Assembly: GCA_963854835.1 (NCBI GenBank)
Contig: OY978529.1
Span: 4,002,501-4,066,500, forward strand
From: Megamerina dolium
Lineage: Eukaryota > Arthropoda > Insecta > Diptera > Megamerinidae
DNA: 64,000 bases
Direction of reading: 5' to 3'
The notes beneath the pieces are model-generated. The model was not told the DNA's origin, did no database searches, and was given only the letters and a program-made list of their open reading frames with translations. The position numbers and the translations under genes were made by a program. The number at the start of each line of letters is the position of its first letter. The stretch's first letter is position 1. This document shows, piece by piece, positions 11,448 through 23,550 of the stretch.

Positions 11448-12039
11448 TCATCGATCACCGATCATCGATCATCAATCAAAATCATACAATTTTATTTATT
11501 TGATCTTGTATAATCTTAGGACTGGCAATGCTGCAAGTGAATGATGTACATGGCAGTCATTCAATTAGTTCAACAGCTCATTTGTTTGAAGAATAGAAAT
11601 GTGAAATGCACGTATCCTCTTGCTAAAGAAAATATTGTGATATCGGATTTGTGATTGTCCACTTTGTGGTGCATTTTGTGGAGGTGTGGTGTCAAGAGGA
11701 CGTCACTTTCCGTTCTACAGCCTACGACGACACAATTAATTTGTTGAGGGAAAGTGTTTGGGGAATAAGTTATTACTCAAAGTGGACCTCTCTACTGCTG
11801 CAATATAGATCGTGTAATTTGACGTATCGGGATTGTTTTCTTTGGGTCAAGTCAGCGATGTTATATGATGTGGATATCAACATTTCAAGTATTTTTGACA
11901 AGATATGGCTTCCAATGTAAGAAATGATAGATGAAAATTGGGTGTTTACAATGAGTCATATTCAAACCGACATCAAATTCATACACCACGTAAAATACCA
12001 CATAAATTTAACCGATCATTCTGAAATTGTGGCTATAAA
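11448..12039. other. Spacer, unrecognised
   Basis: Begins with repeated ATCGATCA at 11448-11480. It then includes an 89-residue open frame (11651-11920, +) that is less AT-rich than its surroundings but has no motif I recognise and no supporting splice or start context. Confidence 0.45.
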
Positions 12040-12172
12040 CATATTTCCGTTCATACAAAATTATGTTTTCCAATGTATTGTATATGAAGTTGTCGAGCTG
12101 AAAAATAGTATTTAAGGTCATATTTAGTAACGAACTATATATTTTGACCAACTCTCATACCGTCAGTACATA
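12040..12172 (+). repeat. Left flank unit of the 153-bp satellite
   Basis: TTCATACAAAATTATGTTTTC, GTCGAGCTGAAAAATAGTAT and TTAAGGTCATATTTAGTAAC match, with divergence, the satellite landmarks CCATACAAAT..GTTTTCGAATATA, ATCAAGCTGAAAC..GGTAT and TGAAATTATATTTACAA in the array right of the Tc1 element. Removing the transposon and one TA rejoins ..CATACCGTCAGTACATA with TGTTTTCGAATATAC.. in correct satellite phase. Confidence 0.65.
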
Positions 12173-13822
12173 CAGTGGCTCACAGCTTATTTCGTACAGT
12201 GTATATATTTTTATGTACATGGCTGTAACATCGAAACTAAAAAACTTATCGATAAGTTTTGAATGTAGATGTCTGTGTATGTGTTTAGTAAACCTAATAA
12301 GAAAACGGGGAACCCCAAAAATTTTTCTTTTTGTTATGCAAGAGAGAAAAACTATTGATCAGCTGATTTTCAGCTCACATCTTATTTCGTACACAAACTT
12401 CAATGTAGGTAAGTTTCATTCTGCCGCGCAGTTACAAAGTTTTTTTGAATTGTATGAGTTTTTGGACCTTTTTAACTATTATAACAATTTTTATTATTAT
12501 TATTTTAAATAGTTAAAGTGCTGTAAATTAAACATTTAGCTTTATGGGTCATCGTACAACGATGGAACAGCGTAAACTGGTAATTAACCATTTTAGGAAA
12601 GGTCAGGGTGTGCGAAAAATTGCTGAAATGACAAATTTAAGTGCCTCAACTGTCCAATACATCATTCAACGCTTCGTTCGCGAAAATCGGTTGGAGAACA
12701 AGGGCAGAGAAGCACCTAATAAGATTTTCAACGCATCAGACGAGCGTTATATTGTACGAAAAATTAAGAAAAATCCAAAGTTATCCGCTCCGAAGTTGGC
12801 TGCAGAGGTTCAGCGTGAAATAGGAAAATCATCCAGTGCTGAAACTGTCCGACGTGTGCTGCGCAATCATGACTTGAACGGTCGAGTAGCCCGAAAGAAA
12901 CCATTCATTTCGAAAATGAATATACACGCCGACTTGACTTCGCCAAAGAGCATATTATTAATACTCCTGCGTTCTGGAATACCGTTATTTTCGCGGATGA
13001 GTCTAAGTTTAATATTTTTGGCTCGGACGGAATGTCATATGTTTGGCGTAAAGCTAATACCGAGCTAAACAAGGAGAACCTTAAGCCCACAGTGAAGCAT
13101 GGTGGCGGTAGCGTGATGGTTTGGGCCTGTATGTCAGCAGCCGGAGTAGGTGAATTGGTTTTTATTGAGGGAACAATGGACAAAATGAAGTACCTCGAGA
13201 TTCTGAAAAACAATTTACTTCAAAGTGCAGACAAACTGGGTTTGCGGGAAGAATTTCGGTATTACCAAGATAATGACCCAAAACATAAATCTGGGATTGT
13301 GCAATCTTGGCTTATTTGAACTGCTCACACTTGATGTCTCCACCACCACAGTCACCTGACATGAATGTGATTGAAAATCTTTAGTCTATTTTGGACAATA
13401 AAATAAGAACACACAAGATTTCTAATAAGCAAGACCTAAAGAAGGTACTGATGGAGGAATGGAAAAAAATCACACCAGACATCACTCAAAAATTGGTGGA
13501 TTCAATGCCAAGTAGACTCCAGGCTGTCATTAACGCTAAGGGATGTCATACTAAATATTAAAATCAACTTACTTTGTTTTTAGTTTGAACTTAAAGAGAC
13601 TGTACGAAATAAGCTGTGACATGAATTTTCCTATTTTTTTCTTATTTTATTTTTTTATAGTGTCAAACACTAAAATTTTGAAAAAGTAAATTTTGGAAAA
13701 TAAAAAACAAACCTTCCTTTCAAAAATGGCATTTATATTTTGTTCAAATTTTTGCTATATTAGGAATTACGACTGCAGCAATTTTTAAACTGTCACTGTA
13801 CGAAATAAGCTGGGAGCCACTG
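12173..13822 (+). mobile_element. Complete Tc1-like element with IR/DR ends
   Basis: 1650 bp flanked by TA at 12171-12172 and 13823-13824. The outer left end is CAGTGGCTCACAGCTTATTT then CGTACA (12173-12198); its inverted partner ends at 13822. A second internal copy is at each side: CAGCTCACATCTTATTTCGT then ACA at 12371-12393, and inverted at 13601-13620. The four sites form two long terminal repeats of about 221 bp, each with an outer and an inner copy, the arrangement described for Sleeping Beauty, Minos and similar Tc1 elements. The transposase within is frameshifted, so the copy is non-autonomous, but all four terminal sites remain. Confidence 0.93.
12544..13560 (+). pseudogene. Tc1-type DD34E transposase, frameshifted
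   Basis: Total coding length is near 339 codons, the usual size for Tc1 transposases, which cut and paste DNA in the nucleus. Residues 1-120 contain the bipartite helix-turn-helix DNA-binding region (M-E-Q-R-K-L-V-I, then V-R-K-I-A-E-M-T and a second HTH from about 70). A one-base frameshift lies near 12918-12927. The next frame carries V-I-F-A-D-E-S-K-F with the first catalytic Asp, then H-G-G-G-S-V-M-V-W and Y-Q-D-N-D-P-K-H with the second. A further frame change near 13317 leads to N-V-I-E-N-L with the Glu, about 34 residues on. A TAG follows directly after that motif. The last frame ends at TAA 13558-13560. Inactive as it stands. Confidence 0.92.
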
Positions 13823-15080
13823 TATGTTTTCGAATATACATATGTTTTGTAGCTTTTGCCCAAGAAAATATAATGCTCTTGAGTTGAAACTCGCTATTTA
13901 AACTTATATTTACTAAGGGAAAATTAAAATTTGAGAATACATGCAATCATATGAAAACTACTTCTATATCCCATACAAATGAAAGTTTTCGAATATAAAT
14001 TTTCACATCTGACGCATGTAAACATCAAGCTATCCAGCTGAAACAAGGTATTTGAAATTATATTTACAAATGAATTGACATATTTGAAATTAGATGTAAT
14101 CATATAAAAACTACTTGTAAGTCCCATATAAATATGAGCTTTCGAACATACACTTTCACATCTTGCTCACATAAACATGAAGCTATCAAGCTGAAACTAG
14201 GTACTTAAGATGATATTTATAAAATAATTGATATATTTGAGAATAGATAAAAACGGTTAAAAACTACGCCTATCTTCCATACAAATGTGTAATTTCGAAT
14301 ATAGGTTTTTAGATTTTGTGCAAGTAAACATCAAGCTATCAAGCTGAAACAAGGTATTTGAAATTATATTTACAACTAAATTGACATATTTGAAATTAGA
14401 TGTAATCACATAAAAACAACTTGTATGTCCCATATAAATATGAGCTTTTGAATATAAATTTTCACATCTTGCTCACGTAAACATGAAGCTATCAAGCTGA
14501 AACTAGGTACTTGAGATGATATTTATAAAATAATTGATATATTTGAGAATAGATAAAAACGGTTAAAAACTACGCCTATCTTCCATACAAATGTGTAATT
14601 TCGAATATAGGTTTTTAGACTATTCGCATGTAAGCATTAAGATATCAAGCTAAAACTTGCTATTGAAGATTATATTTACAATCGAATTAATAACTCAGAG
14701 ATTGGATGCAATTAGGTAAAAACTACATCATTCTCCCATACAAATATATCTTTTCGAAGATATATTTTTAAAATTTTAAACTAAAACTAGCTAAAACTAG
14801 GTATTACAGATTATGTCTACAAGAGAAACGATATATTTGAGAATGCATGCAATTGGATAATAATGACGCTTATCTCTCATAGAAATTTATAATTTCGAAT
14901 ATGTGTTTTTAGACTTTTCGCATGAAACATAAAGTTACCCAGCTCGAACTTAGTACATTCATACGCTATTTTGGCAATAATTGAAAGTATTTAAAAATAA
15001 ATGCAATTGGATGGAAATTACGCCTACTTTCAGTAAAAAAATATCGCTAGGAAAGCATATTTTCAGAACTTTCGCTGGTA
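13823..15080 (+). repeat. 153-bp satellite array, about eight units
   Basis: The landmark CTACxxxT..CCATACAAAT recurs at 13958, 14111, 14264, 14417, 14570 and 14723, exactly 153 bases apart, then at about 14864 and 15018. Alternate units are more alike (14264 and 14570 share long identical blocks), giving a 306-bp higher-order dimer. Conserved parts are CATGAAGCTATCAAGCTGAA, GGTATTTGAAATTATATTTAC and GATATATTTGAGAATAGATA. The array decays to the right. It was interrupted on its left by the Tc1 element. Confidence 0.92.
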
Positions 15081-15442
15081 AACTGAAACTCAGCATGTTA
15101 AATTTAGAAATTAGAAAATTTAGATTTAAAATTTTAATTTAAATTTAACTTTACAACTTTTTAACATTCATAAAATAACTCTGGTCGTCATAAATTCTTT
15201 GAGAGAATTAATTTCTGATTAATTTTTGAACGATTTGTCGACAGTTGTAGCTCAAAATTGGATGTCACTACGAAAATCAAGTTTTTTTCTTTAATTCTAT
15301 AACTGAAACGGTTGACCATTTACACACACACACACACTCTCTCTCTCTCTCTCTCTATCCCTCTCTCCTCTAATTAATATTTCTCAATCCAAAACCTTTT
15401 TCAAGCTCGATTATATGCATTAAATGAGACACCCTGTATATA
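15081..15442. other. Possible end of a DNA transposon; CA/CT microsatellite
   Basis: Contains an (AC)n(CT)n compound repeat at 15321-15357 and ends in GAGACACCCTGTATA (15428-15442), a sequence often seen at termini of insect Tc1/mariner relatives. I find no matching inverted partner, so this is only a possible fragment. Confidence 0.35.
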
Positions 15443-16900
15443 TATACATTATACATACGAATAAATATGCTATTTTATGATATCTATGTCCAATCTGATG
15501 ATTTATAATATTACATATCATCAAAATATACAGACATACGTACATAAATGTAGAAAAAAAAAACAAAAATTAAATAAAATAAATCATTAGAAAAAAAAAG
15601 ATGGCAAAACCTTCAACATTTATAAAGTACGTCAACCACATACACTTTTGTGCGCTTAAGTTGACGCAGTCGAAGTCGTTCGGTAGTCATTTGCTCTATT
15701 CACACATGCGGCATACTATTGTATATATGTATATATATATGGTACACGTAGTTATATCCTGCTTGCTAACGTTCTACATTTCATCTTTCATCAACATTAT
15801 CATCAACATCAGACCACCACCATCAGTTGAGCAATGAAACAACGAACGAACAAACCAACCAACCCAGTCAACCAGTCAGCCAACCAACAAACCCTTCATA
15901 CAATTTAGTGATTTATTTGTGTCAAGCTGAAAATAGAAGAAAAGAAAAATATAGAAAATGAGCGAATAGAATGAACGATTGAAAAGCAAAAAGAAAACGA
16001 TGAAGAAGAAGAATAACATTATTACCAAAAACTGAGGGTCGACCTTATACACACACACACACACGCATAGGTCATCATTATCATGATTATCATGAACGTG
16101 GTCGTAGTCGTCATTAGGTTGCTACAAATATCAAATAATGATGGCAAAAAGTCGTTGAAGAAGAAATTAAATTAAAACGGAAATTTCATTTTGTTTGTTT
16201 CGTTACGTTTCTTCATCAACAACATCATCATCATTATTGTTGTCGTCATAATTATCATAATTTTCTTCATTTGACATTTGCTGCTATGTATTAGACATTG
16301 TTGTATTTGCGTTTCTTCTTGTTCTACATCATTTCAACCAACTGGCTGAATGACTGACAACAGTTTTTAGCATGACCAAGGCATCAAGACAGCAGCCATC
16401 ATGATTATAATCGTTATATATTAACCCCAAAGGAAGTAACAGAATATAATACAAAAAGCAAAAAGAAAATACAGAAATATAATAATAATAATTATGACAG
16501 AGTCCGTGAGTGACTGATTGTAGGTTAATTTTGCTGATGCTGCTGCTGTTGATGATGATGGTGGTGACAGATGCTAGGCTTTCGGATGACCCTTGAATGT
16601 TGAATGATGTTGGGAGTAAATTTTACGCCCACAGTAACGATATTGAAGAAAATCAGATTCAATAATTCAATAAAATTGAATTTTTCAATAGAACTCATTC
16701 AAATTATGGTAACTGTTCGTCTATGTAGTTTTAAAATTATAGTACATAATTTGCTGAAAAATTGCAATTTACTCTATACCACAGAGCAATTAAATTCTGA
16801 ATACTTGAAGAAAATTGACACCATTTTTGTGGCTAACTTTTATGGCATTGCTTTAAGGAATAGAGTTGCATCCGCCGAGCCCTATTGGCGTACTACATTA
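15443..16900. other. Spacer with simple repeats
   Basis: AT-rich with CA, GAA, CATCAT and GATGAT microsatellites (for example 16045-16063, 16215-16235, 16545-16568). The 200-codon frame starting at 16604 is AT-driven and shows no domain. Confidence 0.55.
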
Positions 16901-16989
16901 ATGTCGAAGAGTTTTTGCAATTATATTAAAACTCTTTTTTTTTATAAGAAAATCTTAAAGTTCATAGAAATTCGCTTTTCCAAAAACGT

Positions 16990-17770
16990 TTACATAACTT
17001 GCTCCGTTGTCCCAAGAGCAAGTGTCTTGAAATTCCTCACTGTTCTTATTCTTGATATTGATACAATTACATTTCGACATTATTGCAAACTTTCATCGAT
17101 ATTATTTCATTTTATTGATTTAATGCCGAATAAATGTCAAATAATTTTCAACATTATTACAACAATTTGCATAATTTACTTCGTTGCTGCAAAATATTTC
17201 CACTAAATTTCTAGCTCTACTACATTTCGATGTTACTGCAAAATCTAAATAATTCCAAACACTTTTTCGACATTAATTCAACATTAATTTTTTTGCAATA
17301 ATGTCGAAAAAATTACCAAGCATTTTTCAATATTATTGCAAATTCTTTTTTATACTGAAACAATTATTTTCGACATTATTGCAAACGTTTTTATAAAAAC
17401 TAAATTTTTGATTTCAATGCAAATTGTTTTAATAAATTTACTCTAAAATACAAAATATTCCTTGAGTTTCTTACTATTCTTTGTTTAACATTCAAAAATT
17501 TCATTTCGCCATTATTGCAAAATCTAGTCGAAAATTTAATTCCATACACTTTTCTGAACACTATTTCATATTTTTGTTTTTTTTTGCAATAACTTCGATA
17601 AAATCGCTACGAATTATTCGAATTTTCATTATCGAAAATATATCGAATATCTAATTCCATACATTTATCTTGACATAATATCCTATTTTTGCAATAATGT
17701 CGAAATAGTAGCAAACAACTTTTGGCATTATTGCAAAAATTTTCGACATCAATTCATTCAGCTGTATATT
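16990..17770. repeat. Field of TTTCGACATTATTGCAAA motifs in both orientations
   Basis: The motif or its complement TTTGCAATAATGTCGAAA recurs about a dozen times, mostly imperfect: near 17075, 17148, 17230, 17267, 17296, 17328, 17370, 17508, 17695, 17727 and 17740. Spacing is irregular, so this is not a simple tandem satellite. No coding function seen. Confidence 0.65.
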
Positions 17771-18017
17771 GAAAATATTCTCAATAAATAGAGCATGGGG
17801 TAGAAAAAGTGCTGTAACAGGCATTCTACCTTCCAAAAAGGTCTAATATAATTGACTTCTCAAGAATCAAGAGAATCTCAAATAGTATGATTCTTCGAAG
17901 TATATTTGTTTTCCAAACGAGTTCATTCAAAAGTCAAGCATTGCGATCTTAAAATTGATTTTTTTTTTTTCATTAAGAAGCATTTTGAGACATAAGAGCT
18001 TCTGCTATTAAAAGCTA
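17771..18017. other. Spacer
   Basis: Nothing recognised. Confidence 0.5.
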
Positions 18018-18630
18018 CAGTGTCAAAAACGGTCATGGTCGAATCGCGGTGAGCCGGCGCAAACGGTGGCCAAGCCAGGATTGACGGTCAGGAAAGTTTT
18101 GCCATGTGTTTGATGGGATTGGCAGGGAATCATTTACTATGAGTTGCTCCCCTAAGGCCAAACTCTTAATTCGGACCTGTACTGTCAACAATTGGACCGT
18201 CTGAAGGAAGCAATCGCCCAGAAGCGGCCAGCTTTGGCCAATAGGAGAGGAATTGTGTTCCATCAGAACAATGTCAGGCCACACACCTCGATAGTGACTC
18301 GGCAGAACCTCCGGGAACTTGGTTGGGTGGTTCTTATGCATCCACCTTATAGTCCGGACCTGGCACCAAGTAATTACTACCTGTTCCTGTCTATGGCGAA
18401 TGATTTTGCTGGTGAAAAATTCGCCTCAAGAGAAGCTTATGAAAATCGATTGTCCCAGTTTTTTGCCAATAGAGACTAGGGTTTCTATGAGAGTGGCGTT
18501 ATGAAATTACCTTCAAAATGGCAACAAGTTATTGAACAAAACGGTCCATATTTCACCTAAATCGGATCATTGTAACTATGCTAAATAAAACCTTCAATTT
18601 AATGCAAAAATAATGGATTTCTTTTTACTA
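18018..18630 (+). pseudogene. Mariner transposase, C-terminal half (irritans-like)
   Basis: The 5' half is absent. From 18040 a broken frame gives V-A-K-P-G-L-T and C-V-W-W-D-W-Q-G-I, then a clean frame from 18192 reads D-R-L-K-E-A-I-A-Q-K-R, F-H-Q-N-N-V-R-P-H (the second catalytic Asp is changed: QDN has become QNN), H-P-P-Y-S-P-D-L-A-P-S-N-Y (third Asp of DD34D also changed to Asn) and F-A-N-R-D. It continues with a TAG at 18478 to a normal C-terminus and TAA at 18558. The wording of the C-terminus is closest, from memory, to irritans-subfamily mariners. Dead copy. Confidence 0.87.
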
Positions 18631-20538
18631 GACCTTATAAATATTTCTTTTTGAATTGGAGCAGAAATTCGTAAAGAATTATAAAACAATTTTTTTTTTT
18701 AAGCCGAAATCCACAAAGAATTCTAAATGGTGAGAGTGAGATTTCTCATTCTCATTCACAAACTTGCATAATGATGTTTATGTTTGGAATGAATTCCACC
18801 ATTTCTACCAATCTTAATTCAATATAATTTTTTGTATTTTAGAAATTTGATAAAATGGATAAGGAAGGACTAGCGAATTTTTTTGTGAGATCTCTCATTG
18901 TGGCAGTTTCATCTTCGTTGACATTATCATCATTATTACCATTAGAAACATTTTATTCGCATCAGCATTATCAAAATTAGCACTAAAATCATCACGGAAA
19001 TAATCAACGTCATCATCTTACTGTCATCCTCAGTTTTAGTACTTGCACCATAGTCATAGACATCATCGCCATCGTCATATGTAAATAATTAGAAGCAAAA
19101 TAATAATAATATGATATGTATTAATAAAATTATATTAATAATAATCATAATAATCATCATCATCAACATCATCATTATTATCATCTTTTGCGTTTCCATA
19201 CATTCATCGATCCATCCATCCATCAGGCGCACTGGGCATTCACATATCTTTCAGCCAATACAGCCACACAAATATATATCCTTCTTATAAGGATGAGATT
19301 GCTGGAACGCGTGTTGTGTTGGTGATTTTTTCACGCACTCGCATACTCCCATATTGTATGTGTGTGTGTGTGTGTCTTATAAAATTTTTATGTGAAATTG
19401 ATATCCGGTTAAACTTGCTTTTAACGCTTAAGGCAATAACGACAGCCGCCATACAATATAATATGAGGACTATACATACTCGTATATCTAATGCATTTAA
19501 TATGTGTATCACTTTCTATAGCATATATGGGAGTATAACATATATGTGTGTGTGTGTGTATGTATGTGTGTACACACATAAATCTGTCACTTCATCTACT
19601 TTCTGTCTGTTTTGGGCTGTCTATCTTCTTAGCATTGTATAAGTGTGTGCGTGTGTGCGTGTGTGTGTGTGTGTATTGAGGATTTCTCTTTCTTTTTTTT
19701 TATTTATTTATTATTTTTTCATTTATTTTCATGCGTTCATGTCAATTTAAACGTATACTTTCACATGTACACACTCATACATACACATACATACATTGTA
19801 GAATCAAATAAAATACATAGAATGAGAAGTGAAATTATGATCCTGAAAAGTAGATTATCCTTGATTTATTGTCGCATCATGAGCATGAATGGGTGAGAGA
19901 AGAATGAGTGAAAATAAATGCACAAAAAAAAAAAAAAGAAAGTTGCCATTACCAGAGTGACGCAATAAAGATTGGCTGCCCCTATGTATGTCAGTAAATT
20001 TAATATCTTTTGTGTGCCAACGTACTTATATTCATACATGTGTGTATGTGTATGTCATGCACAGCATGTGTTGGTCACATTTAGTGACTTTCTTTAGAGA
20101 AATTCATCTTTATAAATATCCAAAATATCCCATCCTATGGTGTATATAGTATTCATATCATATATTGTAGTCAGTTCGTCTTTTGTATCTGTCAATTTTG
20201 ATATTTACTCGAGTCTTTTTCTTCTTCGTGATGCATTCCTTTCTTTGGAAAGGTTTTTTATGTGTTTTTTTTTTGTTTATGTATGATTAGCATTTTTCTA
20301 TTCCATCAACTACCCTCATATAAAATTCCTAAATATGTGTATGCATTAGCTATGGGATAATAAAAATTAGAGATCTTTTATAAGAGAACTTTGACTCACG
20401 AGATCACCTGATTTTGTGAAATTCTGTGATAGGTAGTGCTAATGGCGACGCATCAAGTTCAATGTTCACAAAAATGGTAGGAAAACCAACCAAGCAATTC
20501 CACAGCTGCCCAAGAGTCGATTATAGAGGGAATATCTA
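18631..20538. other. Spacer with GT/CA and CAT repeats
   Basis: Contains ATC/CAT-rich stretches (18900-19200) and GT arrays at 19358-19374, 19542-19565 and 19641-19674. Open frames over them are low-complexity. No gene supported. Confidence 0.6.
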
Positions 20539-20580
20539 GTCCCAGTAATAAATATTGGTACACCATTAAACGCATTCATT

Positions 20581-20937
20581 GAATAAATGAATGAATATGT
20601 GGCACTTAAAGCCCCAAAGGGCTCATTGGACGAGCTTCTCTTCCATTACTGTTATCGTGTTAAATTTTGGACACTATTAGAAGGGACCTACTTATTTTAG
20701 CCGGTTCCGAACGGTAAAATTCTTGCGACATCACTTTTTCTAAGCTTTATCGCAGACTTCTTTTAGAAGTTTTTCCATGGCAAATTGTTACTGCCCGAAG
20801 AATTGCAAATTGCTTGCCGACAGGTGGGTACCGTTTGAAAGAAAAATCTTTTCCATATGAAATTTGTCATGCTTCAGCCAGGGATTGAACCCACAACCTA
20901 CAGTTCAGAAGGCCAACACACTAACCACTGAGCCACG
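20581..20937 (-). mobile_element. Complete tRNA-derived SINE, nested
   Basis: Reverse-oriented full copy. The head on the minus strand reads TGCCGTGGCTCAGTGGTTAG with B box GGTTCAATCC (plus-strand 20880-20889 region); the tail is an ATTCATTC-type A/T run at the low-coordinate end. A perfect 9-base target duplication GCATTCATT is at 20572-20580 and 20938-20946. Confidence 0.9.
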
Positions 20938-21054
20938 GCATTCATTACGAATGCAATATTGGGCGCATCCATTTCATCTTGACAGCGATTTGACAGTTGA
21001 CATTTATGCTTCATTGCATATGTAAACAGTTTTTGGCATCAGTTGTTTACAATC

Positions 21055-21882
21055 ATGGAATGGGGAGACATTGAAAATCGCAATTGTTGCAACATGGGAA
21101 AGGGCAATATCTTTCGGACATTGCTACCGCTTGGAATCACTCTGCAGTTTTGTGTATCGTGCTGTGAAATTGATTGAGCATATTGGTGGAGACGTACGAG
21201 ACCGTCAAAGATCCGGCCATCTGCGCACTGTGGGAACTCCGAAAGCGATCAAAGCCGTGAAGAAACGAATCGACCGAAAACCGCTGCGAAAACAGAAAAC
21301 ATTGTTGCGGGGAATGTAAATTTCTCAAAAATCCATGTCCATGAAGATCTGAGACTCAGCGCGTACAAGAGACACACTGGATACCTGCTCACGACAGCAT
21401 TGCAGGGAAAACGCAAGCGAAAATCGAAAGCGCGTACGAAAGCCGGTACGCTCACAGACAAATTCTGTTTACTGACGATACAATTTTCAGCGTCGAAGAA
21501 TCGTTCAATAAACAGAACGATCGTGTGTATGCTCGGTCATCGAGAGAAGCATCCCAACGCATTCCGAGGATTCAAAGAGACCTCTGCTCCATCTCACAAG
21601 GTAAAACCGACTCAACTGTGGCTAAAAAGCCGCATTCCGGACTTCATATCAACAGCTGATTGGCGAGCTGGTAGTTCAGACGTCAACACGTTGGATTACA
21701 AGTTGTGGTCCGTATTGGAAGGCATGAATTTCTCTACTCGACACCCAAATATTGAGTGATTGAAGCGAGCCCTTGTCCGCGGAGTGGACAATTTCCCTAT
21801 GCATGAAGTGCGTCTCGCAATCGATGAGTGGTCAGATCATCTCAAGTCGTGCTGGCTGGCAAATGGAAGTCATTTCAAATAA
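21055..21882 (+). pseudogene. Tc1/mariner-superfamily transposase, internally deleted
   Basis: Starts M-E-W-G-D-I-E-N. After frameshifts it gives H-I-G-G-D-V-R-D-R-Q-R-S-G and T-P-K-A-I-K-A-V-K-K-R (N-terminal HTH region), then in other frames F-T-D-D-T-I-F-S-V-E-E (first catalytic Asp) and D-R-V-Y-A-R-S-S-R-E-A. The middle, with the second catalytic Asp, is deleted near 21590-21600. It resumes with T-Q-L-W-L-K-S-R-I-P, S-S-D-V-N-T-L-D-Y-K-L-W (third acidic site region), a TGA at 21757-21759, and ends N-G-S-H-F-K then TAA at 21880-21882. I recognise it as a common insect mariner-like lineage but will not assign the DDxD subtype, because the spacing is lost. Inactive. Confidence 0.82.
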
Positions 21883-22001
21883 GTTTTCTAAGATTTGTAG
21901 CCATTGAATAATCCAATAAAAAGAAAAAAAGTTTTGAAAATAATGAATTCGTTTTCATTTGGCGTCGATTTTTCAGTGTACCAACATTTATGATTTGACT
22001 A

Positions 22002-23550
22002 GGTAAATGTATGACTGGCACTAATTTTTCTGGAAAATTTTTTTCATAATTTTCTTAAGCCTCTACAAAATTAAAATTTTTATTAAATTACACAGCGCTA
22101 CTTCAAAGATAATCCTATAGGGATAAATTGTATCACGTGCTATAATCCACCCCTGAAGACTGTTGCCATATGAAATGAACCACAAAAATGCCTGACAATA
22201 AATTCAAATAATATTTATTTATCGCAAAATGTTTGCCACATATACTTTGACTTTGATTCAACGCAATTAATCCTAAATCAGTCTCTAAAATTTTTTTATT
22301 CATGCATTTTTTACAGAATTAACGAGTCTCGTATATAAAAATTGTAAAATCGTGCACTTTTCCATAGCTAATGTCTATATTTAAATGTACTTATTTAGTT
22401 GTGTGAAATCAATGATGGAAAATGAAACTGGTCGAGCAATGGTAATGCCTACTAGTTCTTTTGGAATCAGTTACTAATTCCCTCTTCCATTGCAATTTCA
22501 CTTCTCTTAACATTTGAAGGGCCATTGAAGGTAGCCAAAAAACCACAAAATAATGATATTTCATTAATTTTTTGTTCAACTAAATAATCTAATTGTAACA
22601 AAAATAATAGGAGAAAAGGGAAATGAAAAGTTCGCTTCAGTACACAATAACTCATTGAATTAACTCTTGACCAGATATGAACTAGTTACAAAAAGAGTTG
22701 AAATTACATTTTTCAAATCACTTCATTCAATAATTACAGAATAAAATTCAGATTTACAAAATCAAGTGGATTTTTCTGTGCATTACTTTGAAATAAATCT
22801 ATGACTAATTACAAAGGACAATTGACAATTGAGAATTTTCTGCAGGGTTGCCATTTCTTATACATAAATCGAATGTCAAATTAACATCGTTTTGATATGA
22901 AATTATTGTAACATAATCGCAATAGACATAGAATAAAAAAAAAACATTTTAGCTTGTATTGTTTTCAGTGCTTTCTAGGGATTTTATTTATCCTTTTTTT
23001 TTTTTTACAATTTATTCTCCATTATGTCTTTTATATGAAATGCAATGTATATGAATATTTATGCATATATAAGCGCGTGTATGTTAGAGTAATAATACAA
23101 TATACACCTATAAATAAAATTAAATGCGCTTTTGTTCGTGCCTTCAATTGAATTATGCGCGTGGGACTGTGTCATTTGGGGATATTCAGGCACATATGTA
23201 TATTACAACAACAACAACAAAACCAAAAAATTTATAATTTCTTCAAATTCTATATTATTCAAGATGGTTAAATGTCATTTCATTGTAAAACCGTTATTTT
23301 TTTAATGCATAAGTGTGAAATCTTAAATAGGGTTGCATTTCAGGGCATTCCAATAGAAAATGCAAAAAACACAATTTCATAAAATTACGTTTTACGTCCT
23401 TTCTATATTAAGATGACAATACTTTAGTATATCAATATTTTAGCATGACCTGTCACCTGCATATTTTGCCGTCTTTGAAGCTCTTGTCAAATATTAGAGC
23501 AGACAGCGCAGTTGCCTTAATACATAAAAGGTCTGAAGACGAAAGACTAA
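22002..23550. other. AT-rich spacer
   Basis: No gene, transposon end or clear repeat recognised apart from short homopolymers and a CAACAACAA run near 23207-23220. Confidence 0.55.

Larger units (their letters stand above)
20539..21999 (+). mobile_element. Mariner-like element flanked by TA, SINE inside
   Basis: Left end GTCCCAGTAATAAATATTGG then TACACC; reverse complement of the right end GTCAAATCATAAATGTTGGT then ACACTG. The outer bases abut TA at 20537-20538 and 22000-22001. A SINE sits just inside the left end (20581-20937). The rest holds a broken transposase (21055-21882). Related fragments are at 53066-53340 (+) and 56455-56645 (-). The SINE is younger than this element. Confidence 0.85.

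Noticed and set aside
11651..11920. 89-codon frame with less AT-rich composition
   Set aside because: No recognisable motif, no supporting start or splice context.
13823..15080. CRISPR-like array
   Set aside because: Units are 153 bp with diverged internal sequence and no repeat-spacer architecture; this is an animal satellite.
16604..17206. 200-codon open frame on the plus strand
   Set aside because: AT-driven composition, no domain or splice context, and it overlaps the repeated motif field.
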